A DNA stretch of 64,000 nt from Noviherbaspirillum saxi (GTDB lineage Bacteria; Pseudomonadota; Gammaproteobacteria; Burkholderiales; Burkholderiaceae_D): assembly GCF_003591035.1 (NCBI RefSeq), contig NZ_QYUO01000002.1, positions 372,001 to 436,000 of the forward strand. The letters are read 5' to 3'. The notes under the pieces were generated by a model. That model was not told the origin of the DNA, searched no databases, and saw only the letters and a program-made list of their open reading frames with translations. This document shows, piece after piece, positions 33,231 to 42,782 of the stretch. Made by a program: the position numbers and the translations under genes. Numbering within the stretch: position 1 is the stretch's first letter; every line of letters starts with the position of its first letter.

Positions 33231-34319
33231 CTAGTGTAGTGCTTCGTTTTTCTTTGAACCAAGGCGGCGGTTGGCGCGAATGACTTTTTGCAGGATGTCA
33301 TTGGACTTGGCAGTCCAGACGAAGGGTTTGGGATTTTCATTATGCACAGCGATGTACTCGTCAATGGCGGCAATCAGTTCGGGCACGCTCCTGAACACGC
33401 CGCGCTCCAGACGATCGGTCGACAGGCTGCGGAAGAAGCGTTCGACCATGTTGAGCCAGGAGGCGGAGGTGGGAGTGAAGTGCAGATGGAAGCGCGGATG
33501 CTTCTCCAGCCACGCCCGCACGGTGGGATGCTTGTGGGTGGCATAGTTGTCGCAGATCAGATGCAGTTCCTTTTCCTTCGGCGTTTCCCGATCGATTTGA
33601 CGCAGGAAGTCCAGCCACTCGCCATGGCGATGCCGTTGCGCGCAGCGCGAGATGACGGCGCCGTCGAGCGTGCACATTGCCGCAAACAACGTGGTCGTGC
33701 CATGCCGCTTGTAATCGTGGGTCATCGTCGCGGCTTTGCCTTTTTTCAACGGCAGTCCCGGCTGCGTGCGATCGAGCGCCTGCACCTGGCTTTTTTCGTC
33801 GCAGCACAACACCAGCGCATGCTCCGGCGGACTGAGGTACAACCCGACGATGTCTTCCAGCTTCTCCGCGAATCTCGGGTCGCGGGAAACCTTGAACGTG
33901 GCGACCAGATGCGGCTTGAGGCCATGGGCTTTCCATGCCTTGTGGACCGTCGTGTCGGATATGCCCATCTCCGCCGCGAGGGTGCGCGTGCTCCAGTGCG
34001 TCGCGCCTTTCGGCGCCGTCTGCGTGGTCAGGCGCACGATCTCGGCGGCGTCAATCCGCCGTTTGCGCCCGCTGCGCGGCAGGTCGCCGTCAATGGCGGC
34101 GACGCCGCCTTGCGCGAACCGGCGACGCCACGCGATGACTTGGCCCCGACTGATTTCCATGCGCCGGGCGATTTCATGATTGCCCACGCCGTCAGCCGCC
34201 AGCAAAACGATTCGTGCGCGCCGGGCAGCCCGCGCATCGATCGTCTGCGACCTCACGCGGCGCTCCAGTTCACTGCGCTGTTCACCGCTCAACTTGATCG
34301 TCGTGGCCTCGTTCATCAT
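33231..34319 (-). CDS. IS630 family transposase
   Basis: A 362-residue transposase of the IS630/Tc1/mariner group. The N-terminal helix-turn-helix part (DGVGNHEIARRMEISRGQVI near 45 and the homeodomain-like second half to 140) binds the ends. The DDE catalytic residues are in CCDEKSQ (about 172), CDNYATH (about 259) and NMVERFF (about 293). The stop codon TAG is completed by the duplicated TA at the left end. The gene is complete, in one frame. Confidence 0.92.
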   Translation of the reverse strand: MMNEATTIKLSGEQRSELERRVRSQTIDARAARRARIVLLAADGVGNHEIARRMEISRGQVIAWRRRFAQGGVAAIDGDLPRSGRKRRIDAAEIVRLTTQTAPKGATHWSTRTLAAEMGISDTTVHKAWKAHGLKPHLVATFKVSRDPRFAEKLEDIVGLYLSPPEHALVLCCDEKSQVQALDRTQPGLPLKKGKAATMTHDYKRHGTTTLFAAMCTLDGAVISRCAQRHRHGEWLDFLRQIDRETPKEKELHLICDNYATHKHPTVRAWLEKHPRFHLHFTPTSASWLNMVERFFRSLSTDRLERGVFRSVPELIAAIDEYIAVHNENPKPFVWTAKSNDILQKVIRANRRLGSKKNEALH

Positions 34320-34391
34320 TCGCTCCGCTCAAAGAATGATGTTATGGCAACGCGCAGGGAACATAGTTCAATGATTTCGAAAGCACTACAC
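33234..34391 (-). mobile_element. IS630-family insertion sequence, complete
   Basis: The element spans 1158 bp between TA dinucleotides at 33232-33233 and 34392-34393, the TA duplication typical of IS630. Terminal inverted repeats begin GTGTAGTGCTT at the left and end AAGCACTACAC at the right. It carries a single intact transposase gene. The target was a CTAG at the stop codon of the HtrA-like gene. Confidence 0.88.
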
Positions 34392-35548
34392 TAGCGCATT
34401 TCGCGTCGCAACTCTTCCACCGTAATCTTCGCTGTCTTGGTGGATCCTTTGCGCCACACCTCGGCATTGATCGTCGCGCCCGGTTTGGTGCCGCCGATCA
34501 GACGTGCAAGATCGGCGGTGGTTTGCACCGGCTGGTCATTGAGCATGACGATCACATCGCCGGGCTGTATGCCGGCCCGGTCCGCAGGACCGCCGTTCTG
34601 TACCGCAGCGACCAGCGCACCTTTGGCTTCCTTCAATCCCAGTGAAGTCGCGATGTCGTAGGTGAGTTCTTGCAACTGCACGCCGATACGCCCGCGTGAT
34701 ACGCGCCCGAACTCGCGCAACTGATTGGCGATGCCCATCGCGATATCGATAGGGATCGCAAACGAAATACCCATGTAACCGCCGGTCTGGCTATAAATCT
34801 GCGAATTGATGCCGACCACTTCGCCGCGCGTGCTGAACAGCGGGCCACCCGAATTGCCGGGGTTGACCGCGACGTCGGTCTGAATGAAAGGCACATAGCT
34901 GCCATTGGGCAGTACCCTGCCCTTGGCGCTGACCACGCCGACCGTCACGCTATTATCGAATCCGAACGGTGCGCCGATCGCGGCCACCCATTCGCCCGCT
35001 TCCAGTTTGGACGGATCGCCGATCTTGACTACCGGCAGGCCGGTCGCGTCGATCTTGAGCAGCGCCACGTCGGTATAGGGATCGGCACCGATGACCTTGG
35101 CCTTGTATTCGCGCTTGCTGATTAGCTTGACCGTCACTTCGTCGGTGTCGGAAATCACGTGGGCATTGGTCAGGATGTAGCCGTCCTGGCTGACGATGAA
35201 ACCCGAACCCAGGCTGCCGGCCGGCGTTTCGCCCATATCAGGCTGGCCGCCAAAGCGGCGGAAGAATTCATACAGCGGATGTCCCTCGGGTACCGCCGCC
35301 ATATTGCCCTGGATCTGAGCCCGCCGCACCGCGCTGATGTTGACGACCCCCGGCCCCTGCTGCTTGACCAGGTTCACAAAACTTGGCAGTTCCACGCCGG
35401 AACCGGTTACCGGAGCAGCAGGTAAGGAAGTGGCCGGAGCCGGTGCTGTCGCAGCGGGCGGCGGTTCCGGCGACTTCGAGCATGCCGCCAATGCAACGGC
35501 CAGCGCCGCGGACAAAAGTTTGAGATGAAGCGTGGGCGGGTTTTTCAT
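34391..35548 (-). CDS. HtrA/DegQ-like serine protease, predicted lipoprotein
   Basis: A 385-residue envelope protease. The signal peptide ends in the lipobox LAAC (Cys23), unusual for Deg proteases, followed by a Pro/Ala-rich linker. The trypsin-like domain (about 60-270) has His in TNAHVIS, Asp in YTDVALLKID and Ser in NPGNSGGPLF. One PDZ domain follows (about 285-375). It should degrade or refold misfolded envelope proteins. The ATG at 35548 follows GGAGGAAATAAA. An IS630-type element is inserted exactly at its stop codon and leaves the reading frame unchanged. Confidence 0.9.
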   Translation of the reverse strand: MKNPPTLHLKLLSAALAVALAACSKSPEPPPAATAPAPATSLPAAPVTGSGVELPSFVNLVKQQGPGVVNISAVRRAQIQGNMAAVPEGHPLYEFFRRFGGQPDMGETPAGSLGSGFIVSQDGYILTNAHVISDTDEVTVKLISKREYKAKVIGADPYTDVALLKIDATGLPVVKIGDPSKLEAGEWVAAIGAPFGFDNSVTVGVVSAKGRVLPNGSYVPFIQTDVAVNPGNSGGPLFSTRGEVVGINSQIYSQTGGYMGISFAIPIDIAMGIANQLREFGRVSRGRIGVQLQELTYDIATSLGLKEAKGALVAAVQNGGPADRAGIQPGDVIVMLNDQPVQTTADLARLIGGTKPGATINAEVWRKGSTKTAKITVEELRREMR

Positions 35549-35631
35549 TTTATTTCCTCCAATGCACGGCATGAACTCCAGGCGGTCATTCCGCATCCAT
35601 ACAAGGCCAAGCTTAGCAAATCAATCGGAGG

Positions 35632-35860
35632 AATGTGCGTGAACAGGCTTATCGAGAAGTCGTGATCGTGACGGAGGCCGGCTCCGGTATCGGTCAAACC
35701 ACCGCCTCGCGCTTCGGGTGGTTCGATGTGTTGCAATGGCGTCAATCTGCCGGTGGATGGCGGACTGACCGCGTCGAACGGTCGGCCGCCTGGTGTAACT
35801 ACGATTTCGCCGCGCAAGCGCGCCGCGACAGGTTCAACGCTTCTCGGCCATTTTTCCTAG
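35632..35860 (+). pseudogene. Relic of a short-chain dehydrogenase gene
   Basis: One frame reads VVIVTEAGSGIGQTTASRFG, the cofactor-binding start of an SDR (normally VTGAGSGIG). About 30 codons later another frame reads VNLPVDGGLTASNGRPPG, the C-terminal end of an SDR. The catalytic Ser/Tyr/Lys core is missing, so a large internal deletion plus frameshift has destroyed the gene. Confidence 0.6.
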
Positions 35861-36355
35861 CGCCACGCTGAGCGTCACGCCGCCCAGCGTCTTGCCGAGT
35901 TCAGGATCTTCGGCATACAGGCTGCTCATGCGCTCGATCACCGATGGATCTTCCTGCATGGCTTCATCGGCCATCTGTTCCACCAGCGAAGGCTGCAATT
36001 GGGCAACCATCGCGGGATCGACGAATATGGCCGGCTCGTCGTTCGACGGCGTGGATGACAATACGCCATTGTCGACCAATGGCTGTGCGGCCGCCGGCCC
36101 TGCGCCATCCAGTAATTCGCGCAACACGCCGGTGCGCTGCTGCGTATCGCCGCGTTCGAATGACTGGCCGACCATTTCGCCAAACGGCGGGGTCTGATCG
36201 GACAGAATTGCCTCAGACAATCCATGCGTGATGGTTTCCGCCGTCACCTGTTGTGCAACCTCGACGAAGTCTTGCTCCACCTTTTGCACGGAACGTACGC
36301 CGGTTTCGGCTGCGTATTGTTGCAGCAATGCGCTGACATCGTTTTCTCGACTCAT
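35834..36355 (-). CDS. Hypothetical acidic protein
   Basis: A 173-residue acidic soluble protein that I do not recognise. It is helical and rich in Gln, Glu and Ala, with no signal peptide and no cysteines. It stands alone upstream of the SDR relic and downstream of the NAGGN genes. Its position after the M42 peptidase gene on the same strand makes cotranscription possible but not shown (132-bp gap). Confidence 0.6.
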   Translation of the reverse strand: MSRENDVSALLQQYAAETGVRSVQKVEQDFVEVAQQVTAETITHGLSEAILSDQTPPFGEMVGQSFERGDTQQRTGVLRELLDGAGPAAAQPLVDNGVLSSTPSNDEPAIFVDPAMVAQLQPSLVEQMADEAMQEDPSVIERMSSLYAEDPELGKTLGGVTLSVALGKMAEKR

Positions 36356-36487
36356 GATTTCTCCTAAATGAACGGCATGCCGATTTGCGCATGCCGAGGG
36401 GTAAGGTCACTATCGCGCCGCTTAGTTCGCGATACTCTCTACCAGGGATTTGATGCAGATCGAAGGATGGTACATGCAGGATGGCAT

Positions 36488-37696
36488 TTATTCCGGCTCG
36501 CGCGGTTCGTTCAGGCGCACCAGTTCAGTCACATCCGGTTGCGGGTTTTCCACTGGAGCAAGCTGTCCGGCGTCGAGCTGATGCGAGAAGGAATCGACCG
36601 AGTCGAGCCGGTGGTGGCGGTCTTCCGCCAAGGTTGGACCGCTCTGGATGTAGAGCGTCATCAGTTGCGCCAGATCGCACAGCACCGAGACATGCGTGCG
36701 TTCGTAGCCATGCGACGCATCGCCGCCGAAACACAGCAGCGCGGTGCGCACGTCATGGCCGGCGTTGACCGCGGCACTGGCGTCGGAATGATAGAAGCGA
36801 AACACGTCGCGGTTGCTGTGTATGCCGTGCTCTTCGCACAGCTTGAGCAAGCGGCGCGTCAGGTGATAGTCATGCGGACCGGCCGAATCCATCAACGGTA
36901 TGGTCACGCCTTTTTCCTTCGCGCCCTGTCCGGCGGCGACCGGGCCGATATCCACGCCGATCACTTCGCTGACATCGCTTTGTATCACGGCGCGCGCACC
37001 GGAACCGACTTCCTCGCTCAGCGTAAACACCACATGACAATCCATCGGCACCTGCACCTTGGCATCAACCACCGCCTTGACGCCGGCAAGCACCGCCGCG
37101 ACGCCAGCCTTGTCATCCAGATGACGCGACACGATATAGCCGTTGTCCAGCAGTTCGGGATTGGCATCGAAGGCGACAAAGTCGCCGATGTCGATGCGCA
37201 GCGCACGCACGTCGGCGTCGTTCTCGATAAATTCATCGAGGCGCAGTTCGAGCTGGTCCCAGCTTACCGGCTGGGTATCGATCTGTTCGTTATAGACGTG
37301 GCCGGATGCGAACAGCGGCAGCACCGAGCCGCGATGCCGCCCGCTTTCCGAAAACAGCGTGATCCTGCCGCCTTCGGCCCAGCGGCTTGACCAGGTTCCG
37401 ACCGGCATCAGGGCCATCCGGCCATTCGGCTTGATTTCGCGCACCATCGCACCCAGCGTATCCAGATGGGCAACGATGGCACAGGCCGGGCTGGAGAGCC
37501 GCCGTTCAGGCATGTTCCTGCGCAACACCGCACGGATCGTGCCGCGCCGGGTCAGTTCGTAGGGAACGCCGATCGCATCCAGTTTGGCCCCGGTGTAATG
37601 GACGATTTCATCCGTCAAACCGGTCGGGCTTGGTATATGCAGCAATTCCAGCAGTGTCGTTTTCAGGAAATCGGCATCAATCGGAAGTTTCTGCAT
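36488..37696 (-). CDS. M42 family peptidase of the NAGGN osmoprotectant system
   Basis: A 402-residue metallopeptidase of the M42 glutamyl-aminopeptidase type. Metal-binding positions are IVAHLDTLGAMV (about 72), DDKAGVAAVL (about 192), the SEEVGSGA Glu pair (about 226) and HDVRTALLCFGGDASHGYERTH near the end. It is the usual third gene behind asnO and ngg. Its exact role in NAGGN metabolism is unclear; it could trim or recycle the dipeptide. It lies 6 bp after ngg. Confidence 0.88.
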   Translation of the reverse strand: MQKLPIDADFLKTTLLELLHIPSPTGLTDEIVHYTGAKLDAIGVPYELTRRGTIRAVLRRNMPERRLSSPACAIVAHLDTLGAMVREIKPNGRMALMPVGTWSSRWAEGGRITLFSESGRHRGSVLPLFASGHVYNEQIDTQPVSWDQLELRLDEFIENDADVRALRIDIGDFVAFDANPELLDNGYIVSRHLDDKAGVAAVLAGVKAVVDAKVQVPMDCHVVFTLSEEVGSGARAVIQSDVSEVIGVDIGPVAAGQGAKEKGVTIPLMDSAGPHDYHLTRRLLKLCEEHGIHSNRDVFRFYHSDASAAVNAGHDVRTALLCFGGDASHGYERTHVSVLCDLAQLMTLYIQSGPTLAEDRHHRLDSVDSFSHQLDAGQLAPVENPQPDVTELVRLNEPREPE

Positions 37697-37702
37697 GGTG
37701 CC

Positions 37703-39451
37703 TCACGCATGAGCGGTGGTGAACGGAAACAGCAGATCGACGAAGCGCTGCGCAGTCGGCTGCGGGTCGTGGTTCGCGAGTCCGGGACGCTCGTTGGCTT
37801 CGATGATCACGTATTCCTCGGAGCTCGGTTCCGGCACCAGGAAATCCAGGCCGACCACTGGTATGCGTAGTGCGCGCGCAGCGGTTTCGGCGATATCGCG
37901 CAAGGTCGGATGCAGTTCTGACGTAACGTCATGAATGGTGCCGCCGGTATGCAGGTTCGCTGTTTTTCTTACCTTGACCGCACGCCCCGACTCCAGCACC
38001 GAATCGTAGCCAAGCCCCTGTCCGGCAAGGCAGCGCTCGGTTTCGGCGTCGACGGGAATCTTGCTCTCGCCGCCGGTGGCGGCCGCACGGCGCGCGCTTT
38101 GGCGGTCGATCAGCTGACGGATGGTAGACGCACCATCGCCGACAATTTCGGCCGGGCGCCTGATCGCTGCGGCGACCACCCGGTAGCCGATCACCACCAC
38201 GCGCAAATCCTGGCCGGCACAGAATTCTTCCATGATCACATGGCCGCCTTCCTGCGCGGCACGCGTGATCGCCTCGACCAGATGGTCTTCGGTGCGCACA
38301 TCGACACTGATGCCCCTGCCTTGTTCGCCCAACGCCGGCTTGACCACGACAGAACCGCATTCATGCAGGAAGGCGGCATTGGCTTCCGGATCGCCGACGA
38401 CCTGCTGGCGCGGTACGCGCAAACCGATCGATGCGAGCCGGCGCGACGTCAGTACCTTGTCCTGGCACCAGGTCATCGCCACGCCCCCGGTCAACTCGGT
38501 CAGCGATTCGCGGCACAGCATTTCATGCCCGGCATAGCGCAGCTTAAAGATGCCGGCGGGCGCGTCGATCACTTCGACGCTGATGCCGCGCCGGCGCGCT
38601 TCATCGACAATCAGGCGTGCATAGGGATTGAGCCCGGCGAAATCGGTGGTTTCGACAAACAGCCTTTCATTGATCGCGTTCTTGTTCTTGACGACAAAAC
38701 CCGGCACCTGTTCAAAGCCGAGCTTTTGATACAAGGCGATCGCGGGTTCATTGTCGTGCATGACCGATAGCTCGAGAAACTTGCGCCCGCGCGCCGCATA
38801 AAAAGCGATCAGAAAATTGACCAGCGCGCCGCCGGCGCCGGCCAGTCCGGTTTGCGGATCCACCGCGAGGCACCAGAGGCTGCTGCCGTGCGTGTCGTCG
38901 CCAAAGGCTTCATAGTGGTCGACGCCCATCGCAGAACCAATGATGTCGCCAGTGCGTTCATCTTCGGCAACCAGAAATACCACCGCATCCGAATGCCTTT
39001 GCTTCCAGACCAGGCGCGGATCGACCGGCACCATGCCGCGCATGCTATAGAGCCGGTTGATCGCGGCGATGTCGGCGCGCGTGGTCAGCGGACGGATCAC
39101 GACACCCGACGGCCGTGCTTCGATTGGCGTGTCGTCGAGCTGGCGCCGGAATATCACCGATGGGTCGAGGAACAGCGCCGACGGCGCTTCGGCCAGCACC
39201 AGCTGGGGCGATTCGACATGCAGTGCGATGTCGCGCTTGCCCGCCTGTTCCTGCTGCAAGGCCTGGGCCAGCGCCTGCGGCGATTCGAATGCCGGGCCAT
39301 ACAAGAGGCGGCCCCAGCCGCATTCCAGTGTGGCGTTGGGCGGCATGCCATGCACCGAATTTTTTTCGAGGTCCTCCTCCCCGCCCTGGAACAGCGAGGG
39401 ATTCGGATTGCGGCTGCCGGGCAGCGATGGATCGTAATGGAGTGCACTCAT
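37703..39451 (-). CDS. ngg: N-acetylglutaminylglutamine synthetase
   Basis: A 582-residue fusion that makes N-acetylglutaminylglutamine, the precursor of the osmoprotectant NAGGN. The N-terminal GNAT acetyltransferase domain is at about 115-275 (WCLAVDPQTGLAGAGGALVN, the acetyl-CoA loop). The C-terminal ATP-grasp domain is at about 290-570 (VVVKPALGEQGRGISVDV and VIIEANERPGLANHD, the metal-binding end). It overlaps neither neighbour but lies 67 bp behind asnO and 6 bp ahead of the M42 gene, so it is in one operon. Confidence 0.92.
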   Translation of the reverse strand: MSALHYDPSLPGSRNPNPSLFQGGEEDLEKNSVHGMPPNATLECGWGRLLYGPAFESPQALAQALQQEQAGKRDIALHVESPQLVLAEAPSALFLDPSVIFRRQLDDTPIEARPSGVVIRPLTTRADIAAINRLYSMRGMVPVDPRLVWKQRHSDAVVFLVAEDERTGDIIGSAMGVDHYEAFGDDTHGSSLWCLAVDPQTGLAGAGGALVNFLIAFYAARGRKFLELSVMHDNEPAIALYQKLGFEQVPGFVVKNKNAINERLFVETTDFAGLNPYARLIVDEARRRGISVEVIDAPAGIFKLRYAGHEMLCRESLTELTGGVAMTWCQDKVLTSRRLASIGLRVPRQQVVGDPEANAAFLHECGSVVVKPALGEQGRGISVDVRTEDHLVEAITRAAQEGGHVIMEEFCAGQDLRVVVIGYRVVAAAIRRPAEIVGDGASTIRQLIDRQSARRAAATGGESKIPVDAETERCLAGQGLGYDSVLESGRAVKVRKTANLHTGGTIHDVTSELHPTLRDIAETAARALRIPVVGLDFLVPEPSSEEYVIIEANERPGLANHDPQPTAQRFVDLLFPFTTAHA

Positions 39452-39517
39452 CTGAGACTTTCCGTGAAAGATAAAATTGGGTTGGTCTGGCGGTGCGCAA
39501 TAGCGCGACCGCCGTAT

Positions 39518-41299
39518 TCACAGTCCCTGCGATTGCAGCCATGCCTCCAGCAACGCGATCTGCCATACCTTGGAACCGCGCAGCGGCGTAATGTGGCTGT
39601 CGGGTGACTGCAGCATGCTGTCGACCACGTCGCGCCGGAACAAGCCGCGGTTGCGTGCCGCCTGCGAGTCGAGCGTGTCGCGGACAAATTGCAGAAAATC
39701 GCCGCGCAGGTATTTCAGTGCGGGCACGGGAAAGTAGCCTTTGGGCCGGTCGATGACTTCGGCTGGAATGACCGAACGCGCCGCTTCCTTCAAGACGTAC
39801 TTGCCGCCATTGGCGATCTTGTGCTGTGCGGGGATGCGGGCCGCCAGTTCGACCAGTTCATGGTCGAGGAAGGGCACGCGTGCTTCCAGCCCGAATGCCA
39901 TGGTCATGTTATCGACGCGCTTGACCGGATCGTCGACCAGCATCACGGTCGTATCGAGGCGCATCGCGCGGTCGATCACGCTGTCGGCGCCGGGACGGTC
40001 GAAATGCGCGGCGACGAACTGGCCGCTGACATCTTCCAGCCGGATGTCCGGATTTAATAGCGCCAGCAGTTCATCGTGGCTGCGATCGAAGAAAACGCGT
40101 CGATAGGCATCGACGCCGGCAGCAGAGTCATTGACGTCGGTCAGTGGCGGGTACCAGTGATAGCCGCCGAATACTTCATCGGCGCCCTGCCCGCTTTGCA
40201 CCACGCGGCTGTGGCGCGATACGGCCTGTGACAGCAGGTAGAACGCGACGCAGTCATGGCTGACCATCGGTTCGGCCATGGCGTTGATTGCATCCGGCAA
40301 GGCGCGCAACAAGTCGTCGGCGGGGATGTGCAGCTTTTCATGGACGGTGCCGTAGTGGCTCGCGATCAGGTCGGAATAATGGAATTCGTCGCCGACTTCG
40401 CTATCGACCGCTTCGAAGCCGATCGAATAGGTGCGCAGATTGGTGGTGCCGGCTTCGGCCAGCAAGCCGGTGATCAGGCTGGAATCGAGTCCGCCGGATA
40501 GCAGTACGCCCACCGGCACGTCGGCCACCAGCCTGCGCTTGACCGACAGCCGCAATGCATCCAGCACGTCGGATTTCCAGTCGTCGAAGCTGCGCCGTTC
40601 GTCGTCTTCATTGCGATGGAATTCGAGCCGCCACCATTCCCTGATATTGCAATCGCCATCCGGGTGTACCGTCATCAGCGTTCCGGGCGGTAATTTGCGG
40701 ACGCCGCGCACGATCGTGTGCGGCGCGGGCACCACGGCATGGAAAGTCATGTAGTAATGCAAGGCTTGCATGTCGAGCGCGGTATCGACGCCGCCGCTCT
40801 TGAGCAGCGCAGGCAGCGCGGACGCGAAGCGCATGCGATCCGCGTTGGTGGTGTAATACAGCGGCTTGATGCCAAGGCGATCGCGCGCCAGATAAGTGAT
40901 GCCGCTTTCGCGCTCCCACAACGCAAAGGCAAACATGCCGTAAAAGCGGTCCAGCGCTTTCGGCCCCCAGGCATGCCAGGCCTTGATGATGACTTCCGTG
41001 TCGCCGGTCGAGATGAACTGGTAGCCGGCCGACTTGAGTTCCTCGCGCAGTTCATGATGGTTATAGATCGCGCCATTGAACACGATGCCCATGCCCAGCA
41101 TGTTGTCGATAAACGGCTGGTGCGCGCGCTGGCTGAGGTCCATGATGCTGAGCCGGCGATGGCCGAAACAGCGCGATCCAAGGCTGAACAGGCCTTCGCC
41201 ATCCGGTCCGCGGCGCGATTGGGCTTCCGTCATGTCGGCGACCGCGCGGACATCGGCAAATCTGTTGTCGAAACGAATTTCTCCGGCGATACCGCACAT
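39518..41299 (-). CDS. asnO: N-acetylglutaminylglutamine amidotransferase
   Basis: A 593-residue asparagine-synthetase-like enzyme that amidates the C-terminus of N-acetylglutaminylglutamine to give NAGGN, a compatible solute. The start MCGIAGE was chosen because the catalytic Cys2 must be exposed; upstream in-frame codons are not part of the enzyme. The glutaminase domain is at 2-200 (RRGPDGEG, NGAIYNHHELR). The synthetase domain contains the PP-loop SGGLDSSL near 260 and GQGADEVFGGY near 370. The start region has no known osmotic control signal that I can see. Confidence 0.92.
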   Translation of the reverse strand: MCGIAGEIRFDNRFADVRAVADMTEAQSRRGPDGEGLFSLGSRCFGHRRLSIMDLSQRAHQPFIDNMLGMGIVFNGAIYNHHELREELKSAGYQFISTGDTEVIIKAWHAWGPKALDRFYGMFAFALWERESGITYLARDRLGIKPLYYTTNADRMRFASALPALLKSGGVDTALDMQALHYYMTFHAVVPAPHTIVRGVRKLPPGTLMTVHPDGDCNIREWWRLEFHRNEDDERRSFDDWKSDVLDALRLSVKRRLVADVPVGVLLSGGLDSSLITGLLAEAGTTNLRTYSIGFEAVDSEVGDEFHYSDLIASHYGTVHEKLHIPADDLLRALPDAINAMAEPMVSHDCVAFYLLSQAVSRHSRVVQSGQGADEVFGGYHWYPPLTDVNDSAAGVDAYRRVFFDRSHDELLALLNPDIRLEDVSGQFVAAHFDRPGADSVIDRAMRLDTTVMLVDDPVKRVDNMTMAFGLEARVPFLDHELVELAARIPAQHKIANGGKYVLKEAARSVIPAEVIDRPKGYFPVPALKYLRGDFLQFVRDTLDSQAARNRGLFRRDVVDSMLQSPDSHITPLRGSKVWQIALLEAWLQSQGL

Positions 41300-41720
41300 A
41301 GAGAATGGGCTCCTGAAATGAATTGATGGGAAAGGCTGTGCGGGCTTGACGAAGCTGCCTTCGTTGTGTTGCCGCAGTATTCGCGGAAGGAAATGGCAAG
41401 TGCGAGGAAGCACTCTGGCGTGATGCACACTTGCATTGCCAGGCGTGCGCTTCCCGACTTTTTCAACGGCCTTGCAACACGGAACGCTTCGTTATGCCAG
41501 CCCTGCTTTAAAAAGTTTGATAGGTAGAGGCAAAAAAAAGCTGTTGGTTCCTGACAAATTGGCAACGACAGCTTGTTCGTCACGACGCTGCGTTCCTACT
41601 GCAAGCTGGCCGGCGAATCGATATTGATGGAAATGAAAAGCGGGAACGATTTTGCTAAAACGAAATCGACTTGCAGCAGTAACGCGAGCAGTTGCGGCAG
41701 ATAGAAAAGAGCGAACCTGG
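41300..41720. other. Divergent intergenic region upstream of asnO
   Basis: About 420 bases between asnO (minus) and the zinc metallopeptidase gene (plus). Both promoters must lie here, but I see no convincing operator, hairpin or gene. A short A-rich tract (GGCAAAAAAAAGCTG) occurs near 41530. Confidence 0.5.
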
Positions 41721-42782
41721 ATGAAAACGTTTCATTGCGACAAATGCGGGCAGCAGGTTTTTTTCGAAAATGTGCGCTGCGAAAACTGTGGCGGGATGCT
41801 GGGCTACCAGCCGGAACAGCGCACCATCAGCACTTTCGAACCCGCTGGCGAGGGACTGTGGCGCAGTCTGAATCCGGCCAATGCAGGCTCGTTGTACAAG
41901 CAGTGCTACAACTATGCCAACCAGAACGTCTGCAACTGGATGCTGCACGCGGACGCGCCCAGCGAGCTGTGCGCATCTTGCCAGCTGACCCACATCATCC
42001 CTGCGCTGTCGTCGGACAACAACCACCTGTACTGGCAACGGCTGGAGACGGCCAAGCGCCGGCTGCTGTATTCATTATGGGAATTGAATCTGCAACCGGT
42101 ACCCAAGCTGAACGATTCGGATGCCGGACTCGCTTTTGAATTTCTTGAAGACACGCCGGACAAGCGGGTGATGACCGGCCATGCGAGCGGCCTGATCACG
42201 CTGAATATCGCTGAAGCCGATCCGTCCCATCGCGAACGCACACGCGAACAGATGGGCGAGCCCTACCGCACGCTGCTCGGTCATTTTCGCCATGAAAGCG
42301 GCCATTACTATTTCGACCGGCTGATCGTCGGCAGCAAATGGATAGAACCGTTTCGCGCATTGTTCGGGGATGAGCGCCAGGATTACGGCGAGTCGCTGCA
42401 GAAACACTATGAAAACGGCGCGCCGACGGACTGGGAGCGGCGCTTCATCAGCAGCTATGCCAGTTCGCATCCATGGGAAGACTGGGCGGAAACCTGGGCG
42501 CACTATCTGCACATTGTCGATACGCTCGACACCGCCTATGCCTGCGGCATGATGCTCAAGCCGAAGAAGCCAGATGAGCCCGAACTGCGCATCGAAGAAC
42601 GCCCACTGCGCAGCAATACGTTCGATGACATCGTCAAGGACTGGTTTGCGTTGACTTATGTGCTCAACAGCCTCAATCGCAGCGTCGGGATGCCCGATCC
42701 TTATCCATTCATGCTGTCGACACCGGTGATCGATAAGCTGCGTTTCGTGCACGAAGTGGTGCGCGACAAGGCGATGGCGTAA
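41721..42782 (+). CDS. Zinc-ribbon putative metallopeptidase (DUF2248-like)
   Basis: A 353-residue protein. The N-terminus is a zinc ribbon (CDKCGQQVFFENVRCENCG, residues 5-23) and is followed by more Cys/His pairs (CASC). The main domain holds HESGH (about 216-220), the core of a zincin-type metallopeptidase, and a helical end. The family is known mainly from sequence and is often annotated as zinc-binding metallopeptidase. It is the divergent neighbour of asnO and is followed by a transglutaminase-like gene. The substrate is unknown. Confidence 0.8.
   Translation: MKTFHCDKCGQQVFFENVRCENCGGMLGYQPEQRTISTFEPAGEGLWRSLNPANAGSLYKQCYNYANQNVCNWMLHADAPSELCASCQLTHIIPALSSDNNHLYWQRLETAKRRLLYSLWELNLQPVPKLNDSDAGLAFEFLEDTPDKRVMTGHASGLITLNIAEADPSHRERTREQMGEPYRTLLGHFRHESGHYYFDRLIVGSKWIEPFRALFGDERQDYGESLQKHYENGAPTDWERRFISSYASSHPWEDWAETWAHYLHIVDTLDTAYACGMMLKPKKPDEPELRIEERPLRSNTFDDIVKDWFALTYVLNSLNRSVGMPDPYPFMLSTPVIDKLRFVHEVVRDKAMA

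Noticed and set aside
33288..34394. 368-codon plus-strand frame across the IS630-type element
   Set aside because: It is the complement of the IS630 transposase gene, which has a clear DDE triad.
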